From: Pararhizobium sp.
GTDB taxonomy: Bacteria > Pseudomonadota > Alphaproteobacteria > Rhizobiales > Rhizobiaceae
Length of the DNA: 64,000 bases
Direction of reading: 5' to 3'
NCBI GenBank assembly: GCA_030655075.1
Contig: JAURWE010000066.1
Coordinates: forward strand, 62,001-126,000
The position numbers and the translations under genes were made by a program. How positions within the stretch are numbered: the stretch's first letter is position 1; every line of letters begins with the position of its first letter. Of this stretch, positions 8,234 to 16,926 are shown in pieces. The notes under the pieces are model-generated. The model searched no databases. It saw only the letters and a list, made by a program, of their open reading frames with translations, and was not told where the DNA came from.

Positions 8234-9598
8234 CTACCCAACCCTGTTCCGCGACACCGTCAGATTGGCCACCTCGTCCGCCCCGTCAAGCGCCAGGTCG
8301 CCGGTGGACTTCTCTGTCCAGCGATAGCCGACCACCGCGCCGTCTCTGACGTCCTGGAACAGGTTGTCGGCGATCAGCGCCGCCCCGGAGCCCTCGACGA
8401 CCGTGACGGCGCAGCCGACCGGCGACTGGCGCACCAGGTTGCCGGTGGCGACGATGTTGCGCATATAGGGACCCCAGCCGAGCATCATGCCCCATTTCGG
8501 CGCATTCTCGATCGTGTTGCCCGAGATCACCACGTCTGCCTCCGCCGCGATACCGAGGCCGAAACCGGCGCCCTCGGCCGGGTAGGGGCCGTCGAGCCGC
8601 ATGTTGCGCACGATGTTGGACGACACTGTCGCCAGCCGCCCGCCGCTGTCGAAATTGACGATCAGGATGCCGTTGGCCGCACCGTCGATCAGGTTGCCGG
8701 TGACCAGCGCGCCCTCGAAGCCGAACTCGGAGAAGATCGCCGTTTCGCCGGAGCGCAGGCAATGGTTGTTGGCGATCTGCACGTTCGAGGCGGCATTGGC
8801 GCGGATTGCCGACAGGGCGCAGTCGGACACGGCATTGCCGGTGATCATGACATTGTCGGCACGGAAAAGGCCGATGCCGTTGCCGTTCTCGCCGGTGCCG
8901 CCGGCCTTGGAAGCGATCTTCGAGATCCGGTTGCCACTGATCATGGTGCCATCGGCGGCCTTTTGCCAGCGGTGCACGAGAATGCCGCCATTGGCGCAAT
9001 CGGAAACGCTGTTGTCGGCAATCGAAAGCTCTTTGCTTTCAACGGCATAAATGCCCGCCAGCGCAGCACCCGAAATCCGGTTTCTGTCGATGCGGCCGCC
9101 GCAATATTCCAGATGCACCGCGTGTTTCGAGGCCCCGGCGATCTCGCAGTTCTCCAGCACCACCTGGGCGATGTTGCGAAGGTGAACCAGCCCGCCGGCG
9201 TAATCGGCCAGCCAGCGGTTGCCGCCGTCGATGGTGATGTTGGAGAGCGTCAGGCTGCGCATGTTCTCGCCGAAAAACAGGTGGCCCTGGCCCGTATAGA
9301 CAAGCCGTGAAGCGCCGGGCACGCCGGTGATGTGGGCGTTTTCCGGAAGGGTGATGTTGGAGACCACATAGTTGCCGGGCGGCAGGAAAACCGGTACATT
9401 GCCCATCGCTGCTTTAGCAATGATGCGGTTGAACGCCTTGCTCTGATCGTCGGTGGCATCTGGCCTCAGCCCCTGTTCGACAGCGTCGAGCGAGCCGCGC
9501 ATGGTGGTGTTGACGACAAGACCTCCGGCCCGCGCGGGCAGGGCGGCACCCAGTGCGGCAAAGCCGACCGAAGACAAAAATAACCGTCTGCTAACCAT
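8234..9598 (-). CDS. Tat-exported parallel beta-helix repeat protein (TIGR03808-like)
   Basis: 454 residues from the ATG at 9598. The N terminus reads M-V-S-R-R-L-F-L-S-S-V-G, a twin-arginine signal, with cleavage expected after the A-R-A near residue 27. The rest consists of about 20 right-handed beta-helix turns with repeated short patterns such as 'ITGN', 'ISGNRIS' and 'IADNSVSDC'. The N-terminal part resembles the pectate-lyase-like fold ('VFLPPGNYVVSNITLP'). This matches the family of Tat-exported repeat proteins of Rhizobiales described only as TIGR03808. The polysaccharide-related role often assumed for beta-helix proteins is inference. The 68-residue upstream extension lacks conserved features and is rejected. 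Confidence 0.85.
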   Translation of the reverse strand: MVSRRLFLSSVGFAALGAALPARAGGLVVNTTMRGSLDAVEQGLRPDATDDQSKAFNRIIAKAAMGNVPVFLPPGNYVVSNITLPENAHITGVPGASRLVYTGQGHLFFGENMRSLTLSNITIDGGNRWLADYAGGLVHLRNIAQVVLENCEIAGASKHAVHLEYCGGRIDRNRISGAALAGIYAVESKELSIADNSVSDCANGGILVHRWQKAADGTMISGNRISKIASKAGGTGENGNGIGLFRADNVMITGNAVSDCALSAIRANAASNVQIANNHCLRSGETAIFSEFGFEGALVTGNLIDGAANGILIVNFDSGGRLATVSSNIVRNMRLDGPYPAEGAGFGLGIAAEADVVISGNTIENAPKWGMMLGWGPYMRNIVATGNLVRQSPVGCAVTVVEGSGAALIADNLFQDVRDGAVVGYRWTEKSTGDLALDGADEVANLTVSRNRVG

Positions 9599-9748
9599 GA
9601 CACATCCTTTGCCCTGGACTAGCAGGAAACGTGCCAGCGCATCTGTCCCGGAATGACACAGTTTCGTCGAAAATGCGTAAAGGCAATCTGTGGTTGCTTC
9701 GATATCCCTAATATTGGGGATGAAGCTGCCGTGAAACCTGGGGCATAG

Positions 9749-9777
9749 TGTTAAAACTCTGCAGCGCGGTTTTAACA
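9749..9777. promoter_or_regulatory. 9-bp inverted repeat before the GGDEF-EAL gene
   Basis: TGTTAAAAC, 11 bases, GTTTTAACA, perfect arms. It stands 100 bp before the ATG at 9877 in the divergent gap. It is an operator candidate or a hairpin in the leader, and it argues against a start at 9748 because that coding start would include it. Confidence 0.4.
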
Positions 9778-9876
9778 AACAGTAAAAGCTTTGTGGTATC
9801 ACTCAGGATTGTGAAAGTGCGCTTTGCGCGCAGGATAATCTGTCGCTGGAGGGCGGTTGTGAGGAAGAATTCGCAG

Positions 9877-12213
9877 ATGAGTTCCAAGCCGTTCGACGTG
9901 CCGGATGAGAAAGGTGAGCAGGCACCCGCCATGGTGGCCGCTGAACGTCTGGCCGCTGATCTGGCGCGCTCTTCGCCGTCCGGTTCGCTTCAGGCCACGT
10001 CCGGTGATCGCAGCTTCTGGATGAACGTCATCCTCAACAATATCCCCGATAGCATCTTTGCCAAGGACACGGGAGGCCGTTTTGTCATCGCCAACAATGC
10101 GACCGCAGAGGCCAACGGGTTCGAGAAAGGCGAAGACCTGATCGGCAAGACCGATCGCGACCTGCATCCCACGGATGTCGCCAATACGTTTCAGTCGGTC
10201 GAACTGGACATCATGAGCACCGGCGTGCCGCTCATCGATATCGAGGAATATTTCGTAGATCCGAACGGCGGTGAGCACTGGCAGCAGACCTCCAAGGTTC
10301 CGATCCACGATGGCAACGGTCTTGTCATCGGCATTGTCGGGATCGCCCGCGATGTTGCCGAACGCAAGCGCGCCGAACGGCTGATCATCGGTCAGGCCCA
10401 TCTTCTCGAAATGATCGCCAAGCGCGCCCCGCTGGCGGAAATTTTCGCCATGCTGATTGCGTTGATCGAGCAGCAGCTGATCCACATTCGCGGGTCGATC
10501 CTTCTCTTGTCGCCCGATGGCCGCAAGCTTCAGCATGGCAGTGCTCCCAGCCTCGATCCCGAATATTGCAAGCTGATCGATGGCCTTGCCATCGGCCCCA
10601 AAGCCGGCTCCTGCGGCACCGCCGCCTGGCGGCGGGAAACGGTCATCGTTCAGGACACGCAGACGGATCCCCTGTGGGAAGACTTCAAGGATGTCGCGCT
10701 GTCCTATGGCCTGATTTCCTGCTGGTCGACGCCGATCCGCTCCTATGAAGGGGAAGTGCTGGGCACGTTCGCGCTCTATTCGGGAGCGGCCGGGGCTCCT
10801 TCGCCGCTGGATCAGGAGCTGGTGGCGATGGCGACCCACATTGCCGGCATCGCCATCGAGCGCAAGCGGGCCGAGGATCGCATCCGGTTCATGGCCCACC
10901 ATGATGCGCTGACCGGTCTTCCCAACAGGGTCGATTTCGAAGACCGCATCGATCTGTCCATTCGTGCAGCCATGCGCCGCGAGCGCTCCGTTACCCTTGC
11001 CTACCTTGATCTGGACCATTTCAAGCTGGTCAATGACAGTCTGGGTCATCAAGCCGGCGATCAACTTCTGCAGATCGTGGCGCAGCGCATGCAGTCCTGC
11101 GTGCGCAAATCCGACAGCGTGGTTCGGCTGGGCGGTGACGAGTTCGCCATCCTGATTGCCGATCAGCCGAGGGGTGGCCAGCCCGCTATCCGGCGGCTGG
11201 AGGCGATCCGCAGCGCCATTGCCGCGCCGATGAGCATCGCAGGCCGCTCGCTCCAGGTCAGTTGCAGCATGGGTGTGGCGCATTATCCGCAGGACGGGAA
11301 GTCGGCCAACGAACTGCTCGCCAATGCCGATTCCGCCATGTACCGGGCCAAACATACCGGCCGCAACAATCTTCAGGCCTTCTCCGCCGAGATGATGACG
11401 AAGGCGCAGGAACGGTTTCTGCGGCAGGAAGAGCTGCGCGGCGCGGTTGCCCGCTCCGAGTTCGAGCTGTTCTACCAGCCGCAGCTCGACCTTGCGACAG
11501 GCCGTGTCTTCGCCGCCGAATCCCTGCTGCGCTGGCAGCACCCTGATCGCGGCATCGTCTCTCCGGCCGAGTTCATCTCTCTGGCGGAGGAGACAGGCCT
11601 GATCGTTCAGATCGGAGACTGGGCCTTGCACGCGGCCTGTCACCAGAACATGGTCTGGCAGAAAGCCGGACTGCCGAAGATCGCCGTCAGCGTCAATGTC
11701 TCGGCCCGGCAGTTCATGGAAAAGAACTGGGTCGAGCGCGTTGCCCACGCGCTTGAAGAGAGCGGGCTCGATGCCCGTTATCTGGAGCTGGAGCTCACCG
11801 AAAGCCTGATCATGCAGGATGTGCACAAGGCCGTGGCAACGATGCACGAGCTCGAAGCACTGGGCGTACGGCTGGCCATCGACGATTTCGGCACCGGCTA
11901 CTCCAGCCTCAGTGCGCTGAAAAGCTTCCCCGTCAGCCGGTTGAAGATCGATCGCTCCTTCGTCGAGGGCCTGCCTGCCGATGAAGACGATCAGGTCATC
12001 GCCACCGCCATCATCTCGCTGGCGCGGCAACTGAAGCTCAAGGTCATCGCCGAAGGTGTCGAGACTGCCGATCAGGTCGATTTCCTGACGAAGAGCGGCT
12101 GTGACGAAATCCAGGGATACTTTCTGAGCAGGCCGCTTCCGGCCGAGCAACTGGCTCTCTTTCTCATCGGTCACGAAAAACTGTGGGCTGGAAAGCTCGT
12201 CACGGCCGCCTGA
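9877..12213 (+). CDS. PAS-GAF-GGDEF-EAL cyclic di-GMP enzyme
   Basis: 778 residues from the ATG at 9877, with GAGGAAG upstream. Order of domains: a PAS domain (about 40-165, ending 'GIVGIARDVAERKRAE'), a GAF domain (about 175-330), a GGDEF domain with intact R-L-G-G-D-E-F (about residue 422), and an EAL domain (about 510-765). In the EAL domain the signature is E-S-L rather than E-A-L ('AAESLLRWQHP'). The other catalytic marks, 'VSVNVSARQF', 'LELTES', 'IDDFGTGYSSL', 'LKIDRSF' and 'IAEGVET', are all present. It can therefore both make and hydrolyse c-di-GMP in principle, with sensory input through PAS and GAF. No membrane segment is seen, so it is cytoplasmic. Confidence 0.93.
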   Translation: MSSKPFDVPDEKGEQAPAMVAAERLAADLARSSPSGSLQATSGDRSFWMNVILNNIPDSIFAKDTGGRFVIANNATAEANGFEKGEDLIGKTDRDLHPTDVANTFQSVELDIMSTGVPLIDIEEYFVDPNGGEHWQQTSKVPIHDGNGLVIGIVGIARDVAERKRAERLIIGQAHLLEMIAKRAPLAEIFAMLIALIEQQLIHIRGSILLLSPDGRKLQHGSAPSLDPEYCKLIDGLAIGPKAGSCGTAAWRRETVIVQDTQTDPLWEDFKDVALSYGLISCWSTPIRSYEGEVLGTFALYSGAAGAPSPLDQELVAMATHIAGIAIERKRAEDRIRFMAHHDALTGLPNRVDFEDRIDLSIRAAMRRERSVTLAYLDLDHFKLVNDSLGHQAGDQLLQIVAQRMQSCVRKSDSVVRLGGDEFAILIADQPRGGQPAIRRLEAIRSAIAAPMSIAGRSLQVSCSMGVAHYPQDGKSANELLANADSAMYRAKHTGRNNLQAFSAEMMTKAQERFLRQEELRGAVARSEFELFYQPQLDLATGRVFAAESLLRWQHPDRGIVSPAEFISLAEETGLIVQIGDWALHAACHQNMVWQKAGLPKIAVSVNVSARQFMEKNWVERVAHALEESGLDARYLELELTESLIMQDVHKAVATMHELEALGVRLAIDDFGTGYSSLSALKSFPVSRLKIDRSFVEGLPADEDDQVIATAIISLARQLKLKVIAEGVETADQVDFLTKSGCDEIQGYFLSRPLPAEQLALFLIGHEKLWAGKLVTAA

Positions 12214-12255
12214 CGCAATCGTGATGGGAACAATGGGTGGCAAGCCTCGTTCCAG

Positions 12256-12282
12256 CTGTGGCCGCCATAGTTATGGCCACAG
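12256..12282. other. Inverted repeat, possible stem-loop after the GGDEF-EAL gene
   Basis: CTGTGGCC, 11 bases, GGCCACAG, starting 43 bp after the stop at 12213. There is no T-run after it on the + strand, so it is either a weak terminator or a site upstream of the L,D-transpeptidase gene at 12364. Confidence 0.35.
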
Positions 12283-12363
12283 TGTGTCGTTAACGGGGAG
12301 GGTCTAAGCGCCAGATCGCGCTTTCCCGCCGCATACCCGTTTCAGCCGGAATTAAAGAGTTTC

Positions 12364-13131
12364 ATGTCCCAATCCAGTCTCCTTTCGCGCCGCCGGTTCC
12401 TCAACCTGTCAGGCCTTGCGATGGCCACCGGCCTTGCCGGCTGTACCTCGTCGATGAACACCGACCGGTTTCGCTACCAGACCAACCCGGTCTATCGCGG
12501 CCCGGATTATCCGGCCCCCGGCGACACGCTCGAGGGTGAGATTGCCGATGGCCCGCTGCCGACCGGCCTGCCGGACGTCTCCAATGATTACGCCTATGCC
12601 TATGGCGAGGTGCTCGACGGCGGCTTCCAGATACCCGCCGTGCCCTATCTGCAGATCGACGAACGGTTTCTGCGCCAGCAGGTCTCAGACCCGTTCGGCG
12701 AAGCGCCGGGCACGCTGATCGTCGATACGCGTGCGCATTTCCTTTATCTGATCGAACCCGGCGGCAGCGCCATGCGCTACGGCGTCGGCCTTGGCCGCGA
12801 AGGTTTTGCCTGGTCGGGCAGGGGCGTCATCCAGTGGAAGCAGAAATGGCCGCGCTGGACGCCGCCCGATGAAATGGTCGCAAGACAGCCGAAGCTGAAA
12901 CCCTATTCGATCGCCAACGGCGGCATGGCCCCCGGCCTCAACAACCCGCTCGGCGCCCGCGCCCATTATATTTTCCAGAACGGCGAGGATACGCTCTTCC
13001 GAGTCCACGGCACGCCCGAATGGAAATCGATCGGCAAATCGGTCTCCTCGGGCTGTGTGCGCATGATCAACCAGGACGTCATCGACCTTTACGACCGCGT
13101 TCGCGCCAAGGCGCCGATCCTGGTGGTGTAA
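12364..13131 (+). CDS. L,D-transpeptidase (YkuD domain), lipoprotein
   Basis: 255 residues. The N terminus combines a twin-arginine-like 'SRRRFLNLSGLAMATG' with a lipobox L-A-G-C (Cys near residue 27), so it is probably a Tat-dependent lipoprotein of the cell envelope. The YkuD domain occupies about residues 115-255. It ends in the catalytic signature H-G-T-P...S-x-G-C-V-R-M ('SIGKSVSSGCVRM', Cys nucleophile near residue 236). Enzymes of this family make 3-3 cross-links in peptidoglycan or attach lipoproteins to it; such genes are numerous in Rhizobiales. It stands alone between the c-di-GMP enzyme and ohrR. Confidence 0.93.
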   Translation: MSQSSLLSRRRFLNLSGLAMATGLAGCTSSMNTDRFRYQTNPVYRGPDYPAPGDTLEGEIADGPLPTGLPDVSNDYAYAYGEVLDGGFQIPAVPYLQIDERFLRQQVSDPFGEAPGTLIVDTRAHFLYLIEPGGSAMRYGVGLGREGFAWSGRGVIQWKQKWPRWTPPDEMVARQPKLKPYSIANGGMAPGLNNPLGARAHYIFQNGEDTLFRVHGTPEWKSIGKSVSSGCVRMINQDVIDLYDRVRAKAPILVV

Positions 13132-13181
13132 TTTCGTTCTTTCGTGTTCTTCTCAGCGGGGAGAACAGGAAGGCTGGCCTT

Positions 13182-13640
13182 TCAGCTCTTGTCGAGCCTC
13201 GCCCGCAGCGCTGCAAGTTCGGCTCTGAGGGCTGCCGCCTCTTCGGCGGTGCAGCCGGTGGCCTTGCCGATATCGGCGAGAATGCCAAAACCCTCCTTGG
13301 TCAGGGAGCGGCCTTTTTCCGTCAGCCGGATCATGACCTGCCGCTCGTCGCGCGTGTCGCGTGCCCTCGTGAGGAAGCCTGAGGCTTCCAGCCGCTTCAG
13401 GAGCGGCGACAGCGTGCCCGAATCAAGCCCGAGTTCGCCACCGATCTGCTTGACCGTCAGCCCGTCCTGCTGCCACAGCGCCAGCATGACGAGATATTGC
13501 GGATAGGTCAGGCCGAACCGGTCCAGCAGCGGCTTGTAGGCGCGGTTGAAGGCATGTGCTGCCGAATAGACCGCGAAACAGAGCTGCTCGCCAAGCGCCA
13601 GCGCCTCCGTCGTCATCATTGTGTCGGTCTTTGTCGTCAT
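13182..13640 (-). CDS. ohrR: Organic-hydroperoxide-sensing MarR-family repressor OhrR
   Basis: 152 residues. The signature 'CFAVYSAAHAFNRAYKPLL' near residue 22 carries the reactive cysteine of OhrR, and 'YPQYLVMLALWQQDGLTV' precedes the winged HTH (residues about 55-110). OhrR represses ohr and is released when this cysteine is oxidised by organic peroxides. It is divergent from ohr (13758) with an AT-rich gap carrying candidate OhrR sites. The start at 13640 is chosen because longer frames lack conserved sequence; M-M-T-T-E-A-L at 13619 is an alternative. Confidence 0.93.
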   Translation of the reverse strand: MTTKTDTMMTTEALALGEQLCFAVYSAAHAFNRAYKPLLDRFGLTYPQYLVMLALWQQDGLTVKQIGGELGLDSGTLSPLLKRLEASGFLTRARDTRDERQVMIRLTEKGRSLTKEGFGILADIGKATGCTAEEAAALRAELAALRARLDKS

Positions 13641-13671
13641 GGTCGCACCATCGCAGTTCGAGGCCAAAAAT

Positions 13672-13709
13672 GCAATTTGCAAAATTCTATTGCGCACAAT
13701 TTAATTTTA
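13672..13709. promoter_or_regulatory. Candidate OhrR operator region between ohrR and ohr
   Basis: An AT-rich block in a GC-rich region. It contains ACAATTTAATTTTA (13696-13709), similar in form to known OhrR boxes, and the arms GCAAT (13672) and ATTGC (13689). The exact boundaries are uncertain. Confidence 0.45.
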
Positions 13710-13757
13710 AGCTATCAAACTGCGGCACGAAGAGTTCATAACCAAGGAGAAGACACC

Positions 13758-14180
13758 ATGCCTATTCTGTATACCACCAAGGGTTCGGCCACCGGCGGCC
13801 GTGCGGGCCATGGCGCCAGCGAGAATGGCGTTCTCGATGTGACGCTCACCGTACCGAAGGAACTGGGCGGCGATGGGGCAACCGGCACAAATCCCGAGCA
13901 GCTCTTCGCCGTCGGCTATTCCGCCTGCTTCCTCGGCGCGCTGAAAGCCGTCGCCGGCAAGGAAAAGGTCAAGATCCCCGAGGACGCCAAGGTCACCGCC
14001 ACGGTCGGCATCGGCCCGCGCGACGATGGCACCGGCTTCGGCATCGAAGTGGCGCTCTCCGTCTCCATCCCCGGCATGGACAAGGCCCAGGCCGAAAAGC
14101 TCGTGGCCGCGGCCCATATCGTCTGCCCCTACAGCCACGCCATGCGCACCGCCACCGAAGTCCCGGTCACCGTCGCCTGA
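13758..14180 (+). CDS. ohr: Organic hydroperoxide resistance protein Ohr
   Basis: 140 residues, exact family length. Ohr is a thiol peroxidase that reduces fatty-acid and other organic hydroperoxides using lipoylated partners. The two catalytic cysteines are in 'GYSACFLGAL' (about residue 60) and 'IVCPYSHAMR' (about residue 124), and the glycine-rich N-terminal half 'GGRAGHGAS' is typical. An AAGGAGA ribosome site lies 7 nt before the ATG. It is divergent from ohrR, the standard pair. Cytoplasmic homodimer expected. Confidence 0.97.
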   Translation: MPILYTTKGSATGGRAGHGASENGVLDVTLTVPKELGGDGATGTNPEQLFAVGYSACFLGALKAVAGKEKVKIPEDAKVTATVGIGPRDDGTGFGIEVALSVSIPGMDKAQAEKLVAAAHIVCPYSHAMRTATEVPVTVA

Positions 14181-14189
14181 TTTGACTTC

Positions 14190-14355
14190 ACCTCCTCCTT
14201 GAGCGGGGGGAGGTCGCATCTTGCATCTCTTCTCCCCGTCGGGGGAGAAGATGTCCGAAGAACAGATGAAGGGGGAAGCCACATGTTTCGAATGTGTGGA
14301 GAGGCCTCCGTCATCGCTCGTCTACTCTGCTTCTCCCCGTCGGAGAAGAAGAGGG
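14190..14355. repeat. Intergenic palindromic repeats (unit D)
   Basis: CACCTCCTCCTTGAGCGGGGGGAGG, then CTTCTCCCCGTCGGGGGAGAAG, and at the far end CTTCTCCCCGTCGGAGAAGAAG. They are short hairpins of the same GC-rich style as unit A. They occupy the gap between ohr and the toxin-antitoxin genes. Confidence 0.6.
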
Positions 14356-14420
14356 TCACCTCATATTTCTTTACTTCAGAAATAAATAACCTATATTCTT
14401 TCAAAGGAAAGGATATTGCC

Positions 14421-14807
14421 ATGTCCATAGCACTGAAAGCCAGGCCGCAGGCCGGCATCGAAGGCATCACCGTCACCAAGGCGGTCGTCAACGCCGCAGA
14501 GCGGCTGGGGTTGACGGCGCAGGCGCTGGGCAGCGTCATCGGCGTTTCCGGTCCCACCGTCTCGCGCATGAAGAAGCAGGAATTTGCGCTGGAGCGCGGC
14601 AGCAAGCCGTTCGAGCTGGCGCTGCTCTTCATCCGCCTGTTCCGCTCGCTGGATGCGATTGCCGGCGGCGAGGAAGCCGTGACCCGGCAATGGCTGCGCA
14701 ATGCCAACACCGCGCTCGGCGGCCAGAAGCCCGCCGAAAAAATCCTCTCCGTCTCAGGCCTTGTCGATGTCCTTGCCTATCTGGACGCCCGCCGCGCTCT
14801 CGTCTGA
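14421..14807 (+). CDS. Xre/MbcA/ParS-type antitoxin of a RES toxin
   Basis: 128 residues. The N-terminal half holds a helix-turn-helix ('LTAQALGSVIGVSGPTVSRM', about residues 33-52), and the C-terminal half is the DUF2384 toxin-binding domain ('RLFRSLDAIAGGEEAVTRQW' onward). The ATG at 14421 follows AAAGGAAAGG; an extension to 14199 would run through a repeat and is rejected. The gene overlaps the RES toxin start by 41 bp in a different frame. That arrangement is usual for this module. The antitoxin caps the toxin active site and represses the operon. Confidence 0.9.
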   Translation: MSIALKARPQAGIEGITVTKAVVNAAERLGLTAQALGSVIGVSGPTVSRMKKQEFALERGSKPFELALLFIRLFRSLDAIAGGEEAVTRQWLRNANTALGGQKPAEKILSVSGLVDVLAYLDARRALV

Positions 14808-15522
14808 GGCGCGGGTTTTTTCCGGCGCCGTCTGGCGGCTGGTCGAGGCGCAGCACCGGGTCTCGACGCTGAAACTGGTCGATACGCTGGAAGAGCAGGC
14901 CCTGCTCGAAACGCTGCTGGAAGAGACCAAGCCGATGCTGCCGCCCGAATGCGCCGGGCTGGATTACCTGCTGGCAACGCCCTTCCGCTACGGCGCGCTT
15001 TATCCGCAGGGCTCGCGCTTCCGCCGGGCAGGGCGGACGCTCGGTGTCTTCTACGCGGCCGAACGGGTCGAGACGGCGCTGGCCGAAATGGCTTTCTACC
15101 GCCTGCTGTTCTTCGCAGATTCGCCCCGCACGCCGTTTCCGTCGGACGCCGCCGAATACACCGCCTTTTCCGCAGCGGTGGAAACCCGCGCCCTGATCGA
15201 CCTCACCGCCCCGCCGTTGGACCGTGACGCACCGGCCTGGACCGATCTTGTTGACTATGGCCCCTGTCAGTCGCTGGCCGAAAACGCCCGTACCGGACAG
15301 ATCGAAGCGATCCGCTACCGCTCGGTGCGCGATCCCGGGCGAGGCGCCAACATCGCGCTGCTGACCGCCAGATGTTTCGCCCGGCCGCAGCCGGTCGACC
15401 GCCAGACCTGGCGTATCCGCCTGTCTGCGATCGGCGTCCAGGCCATCTGCGATTTTCCGGACCGCCGGATCGGGTTTTCGCGCAAGGATTTTGCTGCGGA
15501 TCCGAGGATTGGGCAGGGGTAA
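14767..15522 (+). CDS. RES-domain toxin (NAD+-degrading type)
   Basis: 251 residues from the ATG at 14767, inside the end of the antitoxin gene. The RES fold (about residues 20-235) has 'FRYGALYPQGSRFR' with the conserved Arg, the Glu of 'ERVETALAEMAFYR', and the 'AIRYRSVRD' segment with the conserved Ser. Characterised members of this family destroy cellular NAD+ or ADP-ribosylate a metabolic enzyme. The partner is the Xre antitoxin just upstream. The protein looks intact, so the module is probably functional. Confidence 0.9.
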   Translation: MSLPIWTPAALSSEARVFSGAVWRLVEAQHRVSTLKLVDTLEEQALLETLLEETKPMLPPECAGLDYLLATPFRYGALYPQGSRFRRAGRTLGVFYAAERVETALAEMAFYRLLFFADSPRTPFPSDAAEYTAFSAAVETRALIDLTAPPLDRDAPAWTDLVDYGPCQSLAENARTGQIEAIRYRSVRDPGRGANIALLTARCFARPQPVDRQTWRIRLSAIGVQAICDFPDRRIGFSRKDFAADPRIGQG

Positions 15523-15571
15523 AAAGGCCGGCCATCGGAGATCGTGGCAGCACCCCGATCTCGAAGTCTCA

Positions 15572-16030
15572 TCACCCCAGCGTCAGCAGATCCCGCCTTA
15601 ACCCGTCCGCATCGCCGCTGGCAAGGTCTCGTTCAACGGCCGCATGGGTGCGCTCCCAGATCGGCACGGCGCTGGCGAGCAATCGTTTGCCGTCCGGCGT
15701 CAGGCTCAGCCGGCGGCCGCGTTTGTCCTTGGGATCAGGCGTGATCGTCACCAGCCCGCGCCGTTCCAAGGGCTTGAGCGCCGCCGTCAGCGTCGTGCGG
15801 TCCATGGCGAGAAGCGTGGCGACCGGTCCCATGCCCGGCGGTTCCGGCCGGTTCAGCGACATCAGCAGTGAAAACTGGCCGTTGGTCATGCCGAGCGGCC
15901 GCAGCGCCACGTCGAAGCGCCGGGCGAGCGCCCGGGCGGCGCGCTGAACGTGCAGGCACAGGCAGGTGTCGCGCACCAAAAGCGTGGTGGCGAAGGGAAT
16001 GACAACAGGCTTATCTTCGGTGTTTGACAT
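15572..16030 (-). CDS. MarR-family transcriptional regulator
   Basis: 152 residues with a winged HTH at about residues 50-110 ('LLAMDRTTLTAALKPLERRGLV', wing 'DPKDKRGRRLSLTPDG'). Its N terminus holds cysteines in 'DTCLCLHVQRAARAL', which could sense oxidation. It is divergent from a DUF899-DUF1579-VOC operon, and a perfect palindrome lies 12 bp in front of its start, so it probably represses both itself and that operon. The ligand is unknown. Confidence 0.88.
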   Translation of the reverse strand: MSNTEDKPVVIPFATTLLVRDTCLCLHVQRAARALARRFDVALRPLGMTNGQFSLLMSLNRPEPPGMGPVATLLAMDRTTLTAALKPLERRGLVTITPDPKDKRGRRLSLTPDGKRLLASAVPIWERTHAAVERDLASGDADGLRRDLLTLG

Positions 16031-16041
16031 ATGCCGATAAT

Positions 16042-16053
16042 GTTGATATCAAC
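16042..16053. promoter_or_regulatory. Perfect 12-bp palindrome, candidate MarR operator
   Basis: GTTGATATCAAC, 11 bp upstream of the MarR start codon and 101 bp upstream of the DUF899 gene. Its position in the divergent gap and its length fit a MarR dimer site. Confidence 0.6.
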
Positions 16054-16154
16054 GTAATTAGTCAAGAAAATAGTAAGGAATGCTGGAGGATACGGCCGAT
16101 TTTGGCCACTTTTACGGCAAATCTTGTCTGAAGACACCAAAGGAGGATGATCCC

Positions 16155-16886
16155 ATGCAGAACAATCCCGTTGTCTCGCGCGAAGAATGGCTAGAAGCCC
16201 GCCGCGCCCTTCTCGCCCGCGAAAAGGAAGAAACCCGGTTGCGCGACGCCGTCAATGCCGAACGGCTGGCGCTGCCCTGGGTCAAGGTCGACAAGGATTA
16301 TGTCTTCGACACGCCCGATGGCCGCAAGTCGTTGTCGGAGCTTTTCGACGGCCGCAGCCAGCTGCTCGTCTATCATTTCATGTTCGGCCCCGAGTGGGAG
16401 GCCGGCTGCCCGGGCTGCTCGTTCCTCTGCGATCATGTCGACGGCACGCTGCCGCATCTCAACAATCACGACGTCACCTGGGTGGCGGTCTCGCGGGCAC
16501 CGCTCGAAAAGCTCGACGCCTACAAGACCCGCATGGGCTGGAAATTCCCCTGGGTGTCCTCCGGCAACACCGATTTCAACTATGACTACCACGTGTCGTT
16601 CACGCCGGACGAACTGGCCGAGGACAAGGTCTTCTACAATTTCGAGGCGCTGGCGCCCGACCATGCCAACGACGAGCTGCCCGGCCTGTCGGCCTTCTAC
16701 AAGGACGAGACCGGCGCGATCTTCCACACCTATTCCGGCTATGCCCGGGGTGGCGAGGAAATGATCGGCACGCTGATGACCCTCGACCGCGCCCCCAAGG
16801 GCCGCAACGAGGATGGGACCATGAGCTTCGTCAAGCGCCACGACGAATACGCGACAAAGCCGCAGGCCTCGTCCTGCTGCCATTGA
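16155..16886 (+). CDS. DUF899 thioredoxin-like protein
   Basis: 243 residues. The family (DUF899) has a thioredoxin-like fold; here the presumed active-site region reads 'FGPEWEAGCPGCSFLCDHVD' near residue 80, with a C-x2-C-x3-C cluster. The N terminus 'SREEWLEARRALLAREKE' is typical. The C terminus ends in two adjacent cysteines and a His. Function is not established; a redox role is inferred from the fold and cysteines. AGGAGG lies just before the ATG at 16155. It is the first gene of a three-gene operon divergent from a MarR regulator. Confidence 0.87.
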   Translation: MQNNPVVSREEWLEARRALLAREKEETRLRDAVNAERLALPWVKVDKDYVFDTPDGRKSLSELFDGRSQLLVYHFMFGPEWEAGCPGCSFLCDHVDGTLPHLNNHDVTWVAVSRAPLEKLDAYKTRMGWKFPWVSSGNTDFNYDYHVSFTPDELAEDKVFYNFEALAPDHANDELPGLSAFYKDETGAIFHTYSGYARGGEEMIGTLMTLDRAPKGRNEDGTMSFVKRHDEYATKPQASSCCH

Positions 16887-16926
16887 CGCGGCTCACCATC
16901 CCCAGAAAAAAACAGGAGGAAGGACG

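Noticed and set aside
9748..9876. GTG start at 9748 for the GGDEF-EAL gene
   Set aside because: The added 43 residues would be encoded by a perfect inverted repeat region and lack conservation; ATG 9877 has a GAGGAAG site.
9799..12243. An 814-codon open frame antisense to the PAS-GAF-GGDEF-EAL gene
   Set aside because: Same reason: the sense strand holds every conserved motif and the antisense frame has low-complexity, Arg/Gly/Asp-rich sequence.
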